Shown here: positions 26,502 through 35,193 of the stretch, one piece after another
Numbering within the stretch: position 1 is the first letter of the stretch
Layout: each line of letters opens with the position of its first letter
Assembly: GCF_030345705.1 (NCBI RefSeq)
Contig: NZ_JAUASW010000001.1
Coordinates: 930,001 to 994,000 of the forward strand
Length of the DNA: 64,000 nt
DNA from: Pelomonas sp. SE-A7
GTDB taxonomy: Bacteria > Pseudomonadota > Gammaproteobacteria > Burkholderiales > Burkholderiaceae_C
Reading direction: 5' to 3'
The notes under the pieces: generated by a model
Told to the model about the DNA's origin: nothing
The model's input: the letters and a program-made list of their open reading frames with translations, nothing else
Database searches by the model: none
Program-made: the position numbers and the translations under genes

Positions 26502-26528
26502 AAAAAAGCGGCTCCCGAAGGAGCCGCT
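26502..26528 (-). terminator. intrinsic terminator after the TonB receptor gene, abutting the PL11 start
   Basis: A perfect 9-bp GC-rich stem (26507-26515 with 26520-26528); on the minus strand the loop is TTCG and a run of six T follows. It is a textbook Rho-independent terminator for the receptor gene. The T-run ends 12 bases before the PL11 start codon, leaving room only for the Shine-Dalgarno. Confidence 0.9.
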
Positions 26529-26568
26529 GCAACAAGGCCGATTACGGCCGAGGAGACACTTCGTTGCC

Positions 26569-29500
26569 TTAGAGCTTGTAGCCCACGGTCAGGTAGTAGC
26601 GGCGGCCCGACCAGGCCAGCTCGTTGGGGCGCTGCAGGTCGCCGGCATAGGTCAGCTCCGCCTGGTTGGTCAGGTTCTTGGCTTCGAACGAGAAGGTGAA
26701 GTTCTTGTCGAAGCGGTACTGGATCTTGGCGTCCAGGTAGCCGCTGCCATCGCGGAAGTTCGGGTTGCCCGAGACGTCGTTGCCGCCGGTGTAGTACTTG
26801 TTGCGGTGGTGGTAGGCGATGCGGGCGTTGAACGCATCCTTGTCGTACCACAGGCCCAGGTTGTAGGCGCGGGTGGACAGGCCCGGGTAGGGCAGGATGG
26901 AGTTGTCCAGCGGGCTCAGCAGCTCGTTGCCGGCGGCGTAGCTGAAGCTCATGCGGGTGATGTTGGCATCGACGCCGAAGCCGCTCAGGAAGCCCGGCAG
27001 GAAGGACAGCGGCGTGCGGCCGGCCAGTTCCACGCCCTGGGTGCGCGCGCCCTGGCCGTTGATCGACTGGGTCACGTCGAACAATCGGCCGTCACCGAAG
27101 AAGTCGATGCCCGGCGTGCGGATGTTGGCGCGGACATAGGTGTCGATGTTGGTGCGGAACAAGGCCAGGCTGATCTGCGTGTCGCGGTTCGGGTAGTACT
27201 CGAAGCTCAGGTCCTTCTTGGTGGCGCGGTAGGGCTTGAGGTCGGGGTTGCCGGCCGTGCAGTCGTCCACGCCGTCGCCGCCGCGAGAAGCCAGGCCGCT
27301 GCCGGTGGTGCAGGTCACGTTGGGTGCCAGCAGGTTGAGCGCCGGACGCGCCATCACCTTGCCCCAGCCGGCACGCACGATCAGCTTTTCGGGGATCACC
27401 TGCAGCGCGGCGTTCAGGCTGGGCAGCACGTCGCTGTAGTTGTTCTCTATGCCGACGACCTTGTTGCTGTTGACCAGCACCGTGCAGGTGGTGAGCGCCG
27501 CCGGGTCGCATTGGCGGTCGGTGAACAGGCCGGTGGACTTGACGTCGGTGCGGGTGTAGCGGACGCCGACGTTGCCGTCCAGCGGCATGCCCAGCAGCTC
27601 CGTGCCCCAGTCCAGCTGCACATAGGCGGCCTTGATCTTCTCGGCGATGTCGAAGGCCGGCACCTGCGGATAGGTCTTGCCGTCGCTGCCCGGGGTCTCG
27701 TAGAGGTAGGCGTGGTTGAAGGCGCTGGTGTCGAAATAGCCCGAGGCCACGGAGGCGGCGTAGCTCGGTGCGGTCCAGCTGCTCGGCACGTTGCTGATGT
27801 CCTTGTAGCCGCCGAAGAAGGTGCCCGGCGAGCTGGTGCGCAGCGCGTTGATGATCTCCTGCATCTTGGCGCCGGTCACGTAGGACGTGCGGAAGCCGCT
27901 GTTGATGAAGGTCTGGGTGTCGTTCGGACGCTGGGCCGTGCCGGTGTACAGCGGGTCGAAGATGATGGTCTGGTTGATGTTGGCGGTGCGGGCATTGATG
28001 TCCACCGCTTCCGTCGTATTGGTCAGGCTGCCGTTGTTCTGCACCAGGTAGCCGCCGCCGTTGTACTGGTTGGAGCGCGACTCACGCGCCTGGCCACCGA
28101 AGTACAAGGTGTTGAAGAAGCTGTGGCCGATGTCGTAGGTGAAGTCCAGCTTGCCCTGGCGCTCCTTGTTGAGCGTGGCCGAGGGGCGGTACTGCAGCTG
28201 GGCCTGCACATAGGACGAGGCGCTGTCGGGGCTGTAGCCGCTGGGGAAGGTGAAGTTCGGCAGCCGGTCGGCGCCCAGCTTCACGACCAGGCCCGGCGCG
28301 TTCTGCGTCAGCACGATGGCATTGCTCTCGCTCTGGTAGTCGGACTTGGAGTCGCCGAGCAGGCCATCGATCTTCCACTTGTCGTTCTTGTACTTGAAGC
28401 CGGTGGTGGCATAGGTGGACTTGATGTCCAGCGCGAAGTCACGCGCCGAGGTCGAGAAGGCACCCTGCCCGCCCTGGCCGGCCACGGCCAGGCAGTTGCC
28501 CACCGTGTAGCTGGTGACGTGGTGGTTCTCTATGGTCATGCTGGCCGGCGTGGCCGTGGTGCTGATGGCCGTGCAGGTGCCGGCCGTCTGCACCGTGCCG
28601 TCGGCACGATAGACCGGGCTGTTGCCGGTGTTGGCCAGGCGGCTCACCGCGGTGAAGTCGGTGCCGAAGTTCATGTCATTGAGCTTCTGCGCCTGGTTGT
28701 TGACCTGGTAGCTCACCCAGGCATCGAACTCGTCGCTGAACTTGTACTGGGCCGTCACTTCGGCCGAGCTGCGCTTGTGGTTGCGCTCCCAGATGCCGTA
28801 GCGCGAGATGCGCGGCGCGTAGTCGAACCACTGGCTCTGGCACTGCGTGCGGTCGTTGGCATTGGTCAGCGCCGCGCAGCCCGCAAAGGTGGTGACCGCG
28901 GCTGCATTGGCATTCAGGCTGGTCAGGGTCTTCTCGGCCGAGTTGTCCCAGTCGCGCAGGAAGGTCCAGGAGGTGTTGCGCGAGAAATCGCCGCGGGTGT
29001 AGATCTTGTCGTAGACCAGGTTGGCCATCAGGCCCAGCTTGCCGTCGAAGAACTTGTCGGCCACCAGCACGGTGGCACGCGGCTGCACGCCACCGCGCAG
29101 GCTGCCCTGCTCGCCGGCCAGGCTGCCGGCCAGCGTGGGCTTGGTGAAGTCCAGCGGCTTGCGGGTGTTGATGATCACGGTGCCGCCGATGCCGCCTTCG
29201 GTCATGCGGGCCTGCGTGCCCTTGACCACGTCGATGGACTGGATCAGCTCCGAGGCCAGCTCGCGCAGCTCGGCGCCGCGGCCGGCACCGCCATTGGTGC
29301 CCAGCACCGACATGCCGTTGATCTCGACCCGGTTCAGGTCGGGTTCGACGCCGCGGATCGAGACCTGCGAGCCTTCGCCGAACTCCCGCGAGAGCTGCAC
29401 GCCGGTGATGCGCGACAGCGCCTCGCCCACGTTCTTGTCCGGGAACTGGTCGATGTCCTCGGCCACGATGGAATCGCTGACCGTGCCGGCGTTCTTCTTG

Positions 29501-29733
29501 CGGTCGATGGCACTGCGGATCGAGCTGCGGATGCCGCTCACCATCACCGTCTCGAGCTGCTTGGTCTTGTCCTTGTCGGCCGCTTTTTCAGCGGGCTTCT
29601 CGGCGGGCTTGGCCTCGGCCGGCGGCGTGGTCTGCTGGGCCTGAGCCAGGCCACCGGACAGGGCGGCGGCCATGGCGATCACCAGGGGGCTGACACGCGG
29701 AAGCTGGCCGCGGCCGTAAGTCTTTTGATCCAT
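26569..29733 (-). CDS. TonB-dependent receptor for (pectic) oligosaccharides
   Basis: A 1054-residue outer-membrane receptor of the Xanthomonas/Caulobacter type. A signal peptide (LVIAMAAALSGGLAQAQQ) is followed by a linker rich in A, E and K, then the plug with VMVSGIRSSIRSAIDRKKNA, FPDKNVGEALSRITGVQLSR and GGIGGTVIINTRKP, and a long 22-strand barrel ending YYLTVGYKL. The ATG 29733 has GGAG about 8 bases upstream; a TTG five codons earlier is less likely because it overlaps that site. Setting among RG lyase and esterase genes suggests uptake of RG-I fragments. No SusD-like partner is present, as expected outside Bacteroidetes. Confidence 0.93.
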   Translation of the reverse strand: MDQKTYGRGQLPRVSPLVIAMAAALSGGLAQAQQTTPPAEAKPAEKPAEKAADKDKTKQLETVMVSGIRSSIRSAIDRKKNAGTVSDSIVAEDIDQFPDKNVGEALSRITGVQLSREFGEGSQVSIRGVEPDLNRVEINGMSVLGTNGGAGRGAELRELASELIQSIDVVKGTQARMTEGGIGGTVIINTRKPLDFTKPTLAGSLAGEQGSLRGGVQPRATVLVADKFFDGKLGLMANLVYDKIYTRGDFSRNTSWTFLRDWDNSAEKTLTSLNANAAAVTTFAGCAALTNANDRTQCQSQWFDYAPRISRYGIWERNHKRSSAEVTAQYKFSDEFDAWVSYQVNNQAQKLNDMNFGTDFTAVSRLANTGNSPVYRADGTVQTAGTCTAISTTATPASMTIENHHVTSYTVGNCLAVAGQGGQGAFSTSARDFALDIKSTYATTGFKYKNDKWKIDGLLGDSKSDYQSESNAIVLTQNAPGLVVKLGADRLPNFTFPSGYSPDSASSYVQAQLQYRPSATLNKERQGKLDFTYDIGHSFFNTLYFGGQARESRSNQYNGGGYLVQNNGSLTNTTEAVDINARTANINQTIIFDPLYTGTAQRPNDTQTFINSGFRTSYVTGAKMQEIINALRTSSPGTFFGGYKDISNVPSSWTAPSYAASVASGYFDTSAFNHAYLYETPGSDGKTYPQVPAFDIAEKIKAAYVQLDWGTELLGMPLDGNVGVRYTRTDVKSTGLFTDRQCDPAALTTCTVLVNSNKVVGIENNYSDVLPSLNAALQVIPEKLIVRAGWGKVMARPALNLLAPNVTCTTGSGLASRGGDGVDDCTAGNPDLKPYRATKKDLSFEYYPNRDTQISLALFRTNIDTYVRANIRTPGIDFFGDGRLFDVTQSINGQGARTQGVELAGRTPLSFLPGFLSGFGVDANITRMSFSYAAGNELLSPLDNSILPYPGLSTRAYNLGLWYDKDAFNARIAYHHRNKYYTGGNDVSGNPNFRDGSGYLDAKIQYRFDKNFTFSFEAKNLTNQAELTYAGDLQRPNELAWSGRRYYLTVGYKL

Positions 29734-30163
29734 CGGGTTTGTCTCCAACTGCTGGGAAGGAAATGCCTGGAACGGCGTTTTGTTTCTGCTTTGCGGCTAG
29801 TCTAGGACGCTGCTTTGCCGCTGTGCCACCCGGCAATCAAACGGTCATGGGGATGATTGCTTGGCCTCCGCAGAAACCCTCAAGTGCCCAGGCGATTCCT
29901 GGTTCGCGCAGCCACCGCGAGGGTTCCAATCAAATCGCTGCGAGTTTGCTGCGCGAATTGCTGCAGTGCGGCAGATGTTCTCCGCTGCGGCGCCGCTGCG
30001 CCGGGCGGTCCCCGGCCAATATGGCAGCGCCTCCTCAATGGGTATGAGCCGGCCTGCCATCAATATCTGGGACGGCCCCTGAAATTCATTCGTTTGATTT
30101 ACAGGCTGGGCCTTTTGGGTATCTGCCCATACCTTGCCGCGCGAATATCTGGAAGCGCCCGGA
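29734..30163. other. promoter region of the TonB receptor gene
   Basis: 430 bp between the lyase-like gene and the receptor, both on the minus strand. No ORF is convincing. AATCAAA-type heptamers occur three times: CAATCAAA at 29834-29841, CAATCAAAT at 29927-29935 and TTTGATTT at 30093-30100, echoing the rhamnose control region. The long gap implies an independent, regulated receptor promoter. Confidence 0.5.
30086..30104. promoter_or_regulatory. candidate operator shared with the rhamnose promoter
   Basis: Nineteen bases matching 5095-5113 at 16 positions, including an unbroken run TTTGATTTAC. It lies upstream of the receptor gene. A common regulator, most simply the DeoR protein at 3935-4816, would couple uptake of the polymer to rhamnose catabolism. 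This is inference from sequence likeness only. Confidence 0.42.
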
Positions 30164-31522
30164 TTACGGCTTCCGCTTGAGCCAGGACTCCGGCACCGGC
30201 ACCACGGCGATGTTCATCTCGCGGCCGTCGGCCGACAGCAGGGCCGACTGGATCTGGATCTTCCTGCCGTCCGGGCTGAAGGTGGGGTGCACATGGTCGC
30301 GTGCCGTGGTCTTGTGGCCGGCGCTCAGCACCATCATTTCGCGGGTCCGGCGGTCTATCAGGTAGAGCTGGCGATCGAAGTCGTCGCCGACGGCGAAACG
30401 GCCGTCCGGCGAACCATGCACATGCCAGAGGCCGCTGCCCGAGGGCGTCTGGCCGACGATCTGCATCTCGCGGGTCCGCAGATTGACGATGGCCAGGCCG
30501 GTTGGCTTTTCGCGCGTGCCACTGTCGCCCCAGGCCGCGTCCTGGCCCGGGTTGGCACCGCCCACGTCGGTGCCCGGCGGGCGGTTCGGATCGACCACGC
30601 CGGGAATGGCGCGGTGGCCCATGATGGCCAGGGCGACTTCGTCCTTGCCGATCACGGCTTCATGGGTGACCCACTCGTATGGCGCTTCAGGGTAGAGCTT
30701 GCGCAGGCCGCTGCCGTCGCCGTTGACGAACCAGGTGCGCTGCGGCGACTTGCCGCCGGTCTCCCAGCTGAACACCAGCTCGCCTGGCTTCCAGAGGTTG
30801 GCCTGGATATGGCCGATCTGGAACGGCACCGAGACCACATGGCGCAGCTCGCCGGTGGCGACGTTGAGCTTGGCGATGGCGGTCGGGCCGGCGCCCATAT
30901 TGCGCGGGCCGAAGTTGGGCTCGGGCTTGACGCCGCTCGGCAGATGCTTGGCTGCCACCGTCTTGCTGTTGATGCGGAAGTAGAACCACTGGCCGTCGGC
31001 ATCGAGGGCGCAGTCGCCGAAGGCCTCCAGCTCGGCCGGCAGCGTGGCGATCACGCGCTGGTAGCGGTCTGCCGCCTGCATGCGGCCGGCGGCGCTGTCG
31101 GCGAACACCGCCGCCAGGTCCACCTCCACCGCCTGCCGGACCTTGCTGCCCGGCGCCTTGCTGTCGGCACGCAGGAAGTAGAGCTTCATCGCCGTCTGCG
31201 ACAGATTGAGCATGCCCTCGTAGCCGCCCTCGGTGACCTGCACCAGATCGCCCGTGGCCTCGTTGACCGCCAGGGCCTCGCCCCTGACCCGGTTGGAGCG
31301 GAACACCAGCCAGGCGCCGTCCGAAGTCCATTGCGGATGGCTGGGATAGATCTTGGAATCGCCGCCGGCCTGGCTGGTCAGAAAGACCAGGGGCACCCCG
31401 CTAACCGGGTCCGGCACCACCTTGCGCTCCGAGGGGAAGCGCCGGCCTATCTGGGCCGAGGCATCGAGGCTCAGCGCCAGCAGCAGACTCGCGACAAGGG
31501 ACGTGAACAGCGAACGTTTCAT
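30164..31522 (-). CDS. exported oligogalacturonate-lyase-like protein (PL22 type)
   Basis: A 452-residue beta-propeller protein with signal peptide (SLVASLLLALSLDASAQ). TolB-like repeats HPQWTSDGAWLVFRSN and HPTFSPDGRKIQIQS, with GLWHVHGSPDGRFAVGDD and ARDHVHPTF, match the oligogalacturonide lyase family, which cleaves unsaturated digalacturonates using histidine-bound manganese. Classical Ogl is cytoplasmic; this one is exported, so it may act in the periplasm or have a different substrate. It is divergent from the acetylesterase gene across a 145-bp gap. Confidence 0.78.
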   Translation of the reverse strand: MKRSLFTSLVASLLLALSLDASAQIGRRFPSERKVVPDPVSGVPLVFLTSQAGGDSKIYPSHPQWTSDGAWLVFRSNRVRGEALAVNEATGDLVQVTEGGYEGMLNLSQTAMKLYFLRADSKAPGSKVRQAVEVDLAAVFADSAAGRMQAADRYQRVIATLPAELEAFGDCALDADGQWFYFRINSKTVAAKHLPSGVKPEPNFGPRNMGAGPTAIAKLNVATGELRHVVSVPFQIGHIQANLWKPGELVFSWETGGKSPQRTWFVNGDGSGLRKLYPEAPYEWVTHEAVIGKDEVALAIMGHRAIPGVVDPNRPPGTDVGGANPGQDAAWGDSGTREKPTGLAIVNLRTREMQIVGQTPSGSGLWHVHGSPDGRFAVGDDFDRQLYLIDRRTREMMVLSAGHKTTARDHVHPTFSPDGRKIQIQSALLSADGREMNIAVVPVPESWLKRKP

Positions 31523-31667
31523 GCAAGCACCCCGGCTGAAATTCGCTGCGACTCTAGCCCCGCAGGGCCGCTGGAATCGCTCATGTTCTTGCGTCTTTGG
31601 CAGGCTGCTTCGCCTGCGCGCAGGCTTTGCGCCTAGCATCCGCCGCAGGTCCAAAGCCTTGAACACC

Positions 31668-33287
31668 ATGAAGCGCTTTCTTGCTCCGCTGCTCGCCCTC
31701 CTGCCCCTGCTGGGCGCTGTTGCCCAGCCCTTGCCGGCCGCGGTGAACACCGATCCTCGCACCGCCCAGGTCAACCTGCCCGAGCCGGCCCGCGCCGATC
31801 TGCCCACGCTGTTCTTCATCGGCGATTCGACGGTGCGCAACGGCAAGGACGACGGCCAGGGCCTGGGTCCAGTCGGCCAATGGGGCTGGGGCAATCCGAT
31901 CGCGGCGCTGTTCGATGCCAACCGCATCAACGTGGTCAATCGCGCCATCGGCGGCCTGTCCAGCCGCACCTACATCACCGGCGGCCATTGGGAGCGCAGC
32001 AAGGCCTTCATCAAGCGGGGCGACACCGTGCTGATCCAGTTCGGCCACAACGACGCCACGGCGATCAACGACAACACCCGGGCCCGCGGCACGATCAAGG
32101 GCACGGGCGAAGAGAGCCAGGAAATCGACAATCTGATGACCGGCCAGAAGGAGGTGGTTTTCAGCTATGGCGCCTACCTGCGCCGCTACGTCGGCGAGAT
32201 CCGCGCGCTGGGCGCCACGCCGGTGCTCTGCTCGCCGGTGCCGCGCAAGCGCTGGGACGAGCAAGGCCGCATCGCCCGCGCGGCCGACAGCTATGGCGGC
32301 TGGGCGGCCGAGGTGGCGCGCCAGCAGAAGGTCGGCTTCATCGACCTCAACGAGCTGGTGGCGCGCCGCTACGACGAGTTGGGCCGAGAAGCGGTGATGA
32401 AGCTGTTCCCGCAGGTCACGCCCGAAGAGCACACCCACACCAACTGGGCCGGCGCCCAGGCCACGGCCGAGATCGTGGCCCGCGAGCTGCGCAACCAGAA
32501 GCTGCTGGATCCACGCTTCTTCGTGGCCAAGGACGACGACCGGCCGGTCGTCGATGCCAGCAAGCTGGCCCGCGACGAGGTGCGCGACGCGCAGCTGCCC
32601 ACCCTTTTCATCATCGGCGACTCCACGGTGCGCAGCGCCGGCCAGGGTGGCGCCTGGGGCTGGGGCGAGAAGATCGCCGCCTTCTTTGACGAGAAGAAGC
32701 TCAACGTGGTCAACCGCGCCATTGGCGGCCGCAGCAGCCGCACCTTCTTGACCGAGGGCCGCTGGGAGGCCGTGGCCGCCCAGCTCAAGGCCGGCGACCA
32801 TGTGTTGATCCAGTTCGGCCACAACGACGGCGGCCGCATAGGCGACCCGGCGATGAAGGGCCGCGCCTCGGGCGCCGGCATCGGTCCCGAGGTGGTCGAG
32901 GACCTCAAGCCCGATGGCAGCCGCGAGCAGGTCCACACCTTCGGCTGGTACCTGGCGCGCTACATCGCGGACGCCAAGGCGCGCGGCGCCACGCCCATCG
33001 TGCTTTCGCCGATCCCACACAAGGACCGCTGGCAGGAAGGCCGCGACTTCGAGAACTTCGCCGCCTGGGGCGCCCAGGTCGCCAAGGAAGCCGGCGTGCC
33101 CTTCATAGACCTGACCATGCTGGTCACCGAGGGCTACCGCCGCCTGGGCGCCGACCAGGTGGCCGGTTTCTTCTCGGATGCGCGCACCCATACCAACGAC
33201 GCGGGCGCGAGGTTCAATGCCGAGCGCGTGGTGGACGGGCTCCGGCAGCTGCCGGGCGCGCCGTTTGCAGGCTGGCTGAGACCCTGA
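31668..33287 (+). CDS. tandem-domain rhamnogalacturonan acetylesterase (CE12, SGNH)
   Basis: A 539-residue secreted protein (signal peptide ending LLGAVAQPL) with two SGNH domains, about residues 40-285 and 305-535. Each has the nucleophile block (FFIGDSTVR, FIIGDSTVR), NRAIGG followed by SSRT, and IQFGHND. The C-terminal catalytic block normally reads D-x-T-H; here domain 1 has EHTHTN with Glu in the Asp place, and domain 2 has DARTHTN with the Asp shifted by one. The halves are also alike at DNA level (for instance around 32032 and 32807), which points to internal duplication. It would deacetylate the RG-I backbone to let the lyase work. Confidence 0.87.
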   Translation: MKRFLAPLLALLPLLGAVAQPLPAAVNTDPRTAQVNLPEPARADLPTLFFIGDSTVRNGKDDGQGLGPVGQWGWGNPIAALFDANRINVVNRAIGGLSSRTYITGGHWERSKAFIKRGDTVLIQFGHNDATAINDNTRARGTIKGTGEESQEIDNLMTGQKEVVFSYGAYLRRYVGEIRALGATPVLCSPVPRKRWDEQGRIARAADSYGGWAAEVARQQKVGFIDLNELVARRYDELGREAVMKLFPQVTPEEHTHTNWAGAQATAEIVARELRNQKLLDPRFFVAKDDDRPVVDASKLARDEVRDAQLPTLFIIGDSTVRSAGQGGAWGWGEKIAAFFDEKKLNVVNRAIGGRSSRTFLTEGRWEAVAAQLKAGDHVLIQFGHNDGGRIGDPAMKGRASGAGIGPEVVEDLKPDGSREQVHTFGWYLARYIADAKARGATPIVLSPIPHKDRWQEGRDFENFAAWGAQVAKEAGVPFIDLTMLVTEGYRRLGADQVAGFFSDARTHTNDAGARFNAERVVDGLRQLPGAPFAGWLRP

Positions 33288-33347
33288 ACCACGCAAGCGG
33301 CCGGCCGGAACAACTTGGGCCGTCAGCGGGAATCCCTGGGTCGTCGA

Positions 33348-34466
33348 CTACTTCGCTAGCAAGGTCGGGCTCTTGCCAAAGCCCCAATGAAGTTTTGCCA
33401 ACAGCTGTTGCTGGGCCGCTGGCAGTCCCGTATCTCTGGCCACTCCCAAGGTGAAGTACACGTCCTCCTTGACGAAGGGCTTGTACTCCAGACCCAAGAC
33501 GCCGCGTTTCCGATCAACGAAGGCAAAACCGGAGGCTCGACTCGAAGTGGTCGAGTACTCGAGAATTCCTGCCAGAACCGCATTCCCGACCCGAATATTC
33601 ACGCCCTGCAGCCGCTGCTTCGCCTCGGCACTTGTGCCATTGCTTGCAGTCACCGGAACCTTGGTAGTGGCGCGGAAATGAGCCGTTAGCAAGAAGCCAT
33701 TTCGGGTTTCCAATGGTGCCTCATCCTTGTAAGCAAAGTCTGCCCCGTAGGCCGCCGTCAGCCAGTACGACGACCTGTCCTTGGCGGCAGGCTTGCCAGC
33801 TTCGGGTGTGCTGGCAAAGGTACGACCCGCACCCGCCGCGACCATGGGCTGGTTCCACTTGGTCAGCTTCCCGTCGATCTTCTTCTGGCAGGCCTCTGCG
33901 GCCTTCTTCGTCTCTGCTGCTATGTCGACTGGCTTCGGTTTTCCAGTGGCCGGGTCGATCACAGGTGGAATTTCGGAAACCGACTTGCTGATATCCATGC
34001 AGGTCTTGGGAAAGCTGGCGAGGGCGTCGTCCATCGCCGGGGCCCAGAAGATCGACTGGACTCCCACAGATGTCTGAGGCCCTTCCTTGTCGGTACCGAC
34101 CTTGGATGCGAACGAGACCATGGTTCGCGACCAAATCCGCTGGGCGGGACTGTTGACGATGTCGCTCCATGTCATTGTCCCCATGGCAAGCCCGGGGGCG
34201 ACTTCGGCGGCAACTGCCGTTGCCAGCTTGCCCTTGTCGTCGTAGGCCCTGCTTACCTGCGTAGTGAAGTCCCTGAACGAGGTCAGTCGCGGAACGTTTT
34301 CGCCCGAGTTGCCCAGCAGGAAGCTGGCCGGCGACGTCGACATGGGCATGGGCACGGTGGCGCTCTTGATCAAATCCGCCAGCGACGACGACTGCGCGAC
34401 GGCCAGAGTCGGAAGCAATGCGATGACGCCAACGGCATGACGGCAGTTCATTTGAGGTGTCAGCAT
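33348..34466 (-). CDS. exported protein of unknown function, possibly a beta-barrel
   Basis: A 372-residue protein with signal peptide (AVGVIALLPTLAVAQ). The N-terminal stretch TSPASFLLGNSGENVPR followed by VAAEVAPGLAMG resembles a loose family of putative outer-membrane barrels, and alternating hydrophobic strands near the C-terminus (KRGVLGLEYKPFV, VYFTLGVARD) fit a barrel. I do not recognise a named family. AGGAG precedes ATG 34466 by 6 bases. It lies 10 bp behind the 144-residue gene, so the two form an operon. Codon use is less GC-biased than the flanking sugar genes, suggesting transfer. Confidence 0.6.
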   Translation of the reverse strand: MLTPQMNCRHAVGVIALLPTLAVAQSSSLADLIKSATVPMPMSTSPASFLLGNSGENVPRLTSFRDFTTQVSRAYDDKGKLATAVAAEVAPGLAMGTMTWSDIVNSPAQRIWSRTMVSFASKVGTDKEGPQTSVGVQSIFWAPAMDDALASFPKTCMDISKSVSEIPPVIDPATGKPKPVDIAAETKKAAEACQKKIDGKLTKWNQPMVAAGAGRTFASTPEAGKPAAKDRSSYWLTAAYGADFAYKDEAPLETRNGFLLTAHFRATTKVPVTASNGTSAEAKQRLQGVNIRVGNAVLAGILEYSTTSSRASGFAFVDRKRGVLGLEYKPFVKEDVYFTLGVARDTGLPAAQQQLLAKLHWGFGKSPTLLAK

Positions 34467-34476
34467 GTGTGGCTCC

Positions 34477-34911
34477 TCACAGCGTTCTGAAGAATGTCTG
34501 CCCGTTGAGCGCAGCAGCCCTGGCGTTGGCGGCGGTCTTGGCCCCACCGAAGTTCTCAAGTACGGCTTGGGCGTGAGAGAAGATAAAGCCGCAAGTCACC
34601 GACTGGAAGCCTGGCATCAGCAGGTGCGCCTCACCCTGGAATCGGATGACGTAGTCGCATCCCCGCTGCACTGCCAGCTGGAAGGCTGCGCCAGCCGGCG
34701 TGTTGGGCAGGTTGTCAATGACAGCCGGATTTCCCACCTTCCCGAAGGGTGCCTGTGGGTTGGATGCTGGCGGCGTCTTCCGCGCAAAGACAACGATGCC
34801 GACCCCTGCGGCCACTGGTGGATTCGCAACGATGCGAAGCTCTACGACCTGAATCCCCTCGGCAACTTGCAACCAGTCGGACGAGAAGAACTCCAAAGTT
34901 GGTATGGCCAT
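34477..34911 (-). CDS. hypothetical protein, partner of the barrel-like protein
   Basis: A 144-residue protein starting MAIPTLEFFSSDWL, apparently soluble, with no signal peptide or membrane segment. Alternating short strands suggest a small beta-rich domain. Not recognised. It is the first gene of a two-gene minus-strand unit with the exported protein downstream. The 282 bp before it (34912-35193) contains no convincing gene. Confidence 0.55.
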   Translation of the reverse strand: MAIPTLEFFSSDWLQVAEGIQVVELRIVANPPVAAGVGIVVFARKTPPASNPQAPFGKVGNPAVIDNLPNTPAGAAFQLAVQRGCDYVIRFQGEAHLLMPGFQSVTCGFIFSHAQAVLENFGGAKTAANARAAALNGQTFFRTL

Positions 34912-35193
34912 CCTGCAACTCCCACGGCTTTGCGCCTAGCAAAACGATAAGGGTCGCAAGTGTGTTGAGCACTCCGCGAACATGCATCCACAACGCAGAC
35001 GATTTGCGTTGCTCGACGGCGACGCAGCTTGCAGGCCGGAGACTCGGATGGAGTTGGACTAGGCATTCAAGCCACACGCGTCATCCCATTCGATGAACCA
35101 GGGTGCAACGCGGACAGACCACCAAGGCCAAGCCACACGCCCCATGCCACGAGCTACGCTTGCTTTGCCGGCGCGCTGGCCTCCTGAGTGGCC

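Noticed and set aside
26806..29805. A 999-codon open frame opposite the TonB-receptor gene
   Set aside because: It is the antisense of a strongly biased, high-GC gene; the product is low-complexity (G, A, V, Q, H rich) with no family motifs, whereas the minus-strand frame is a clear receptor.
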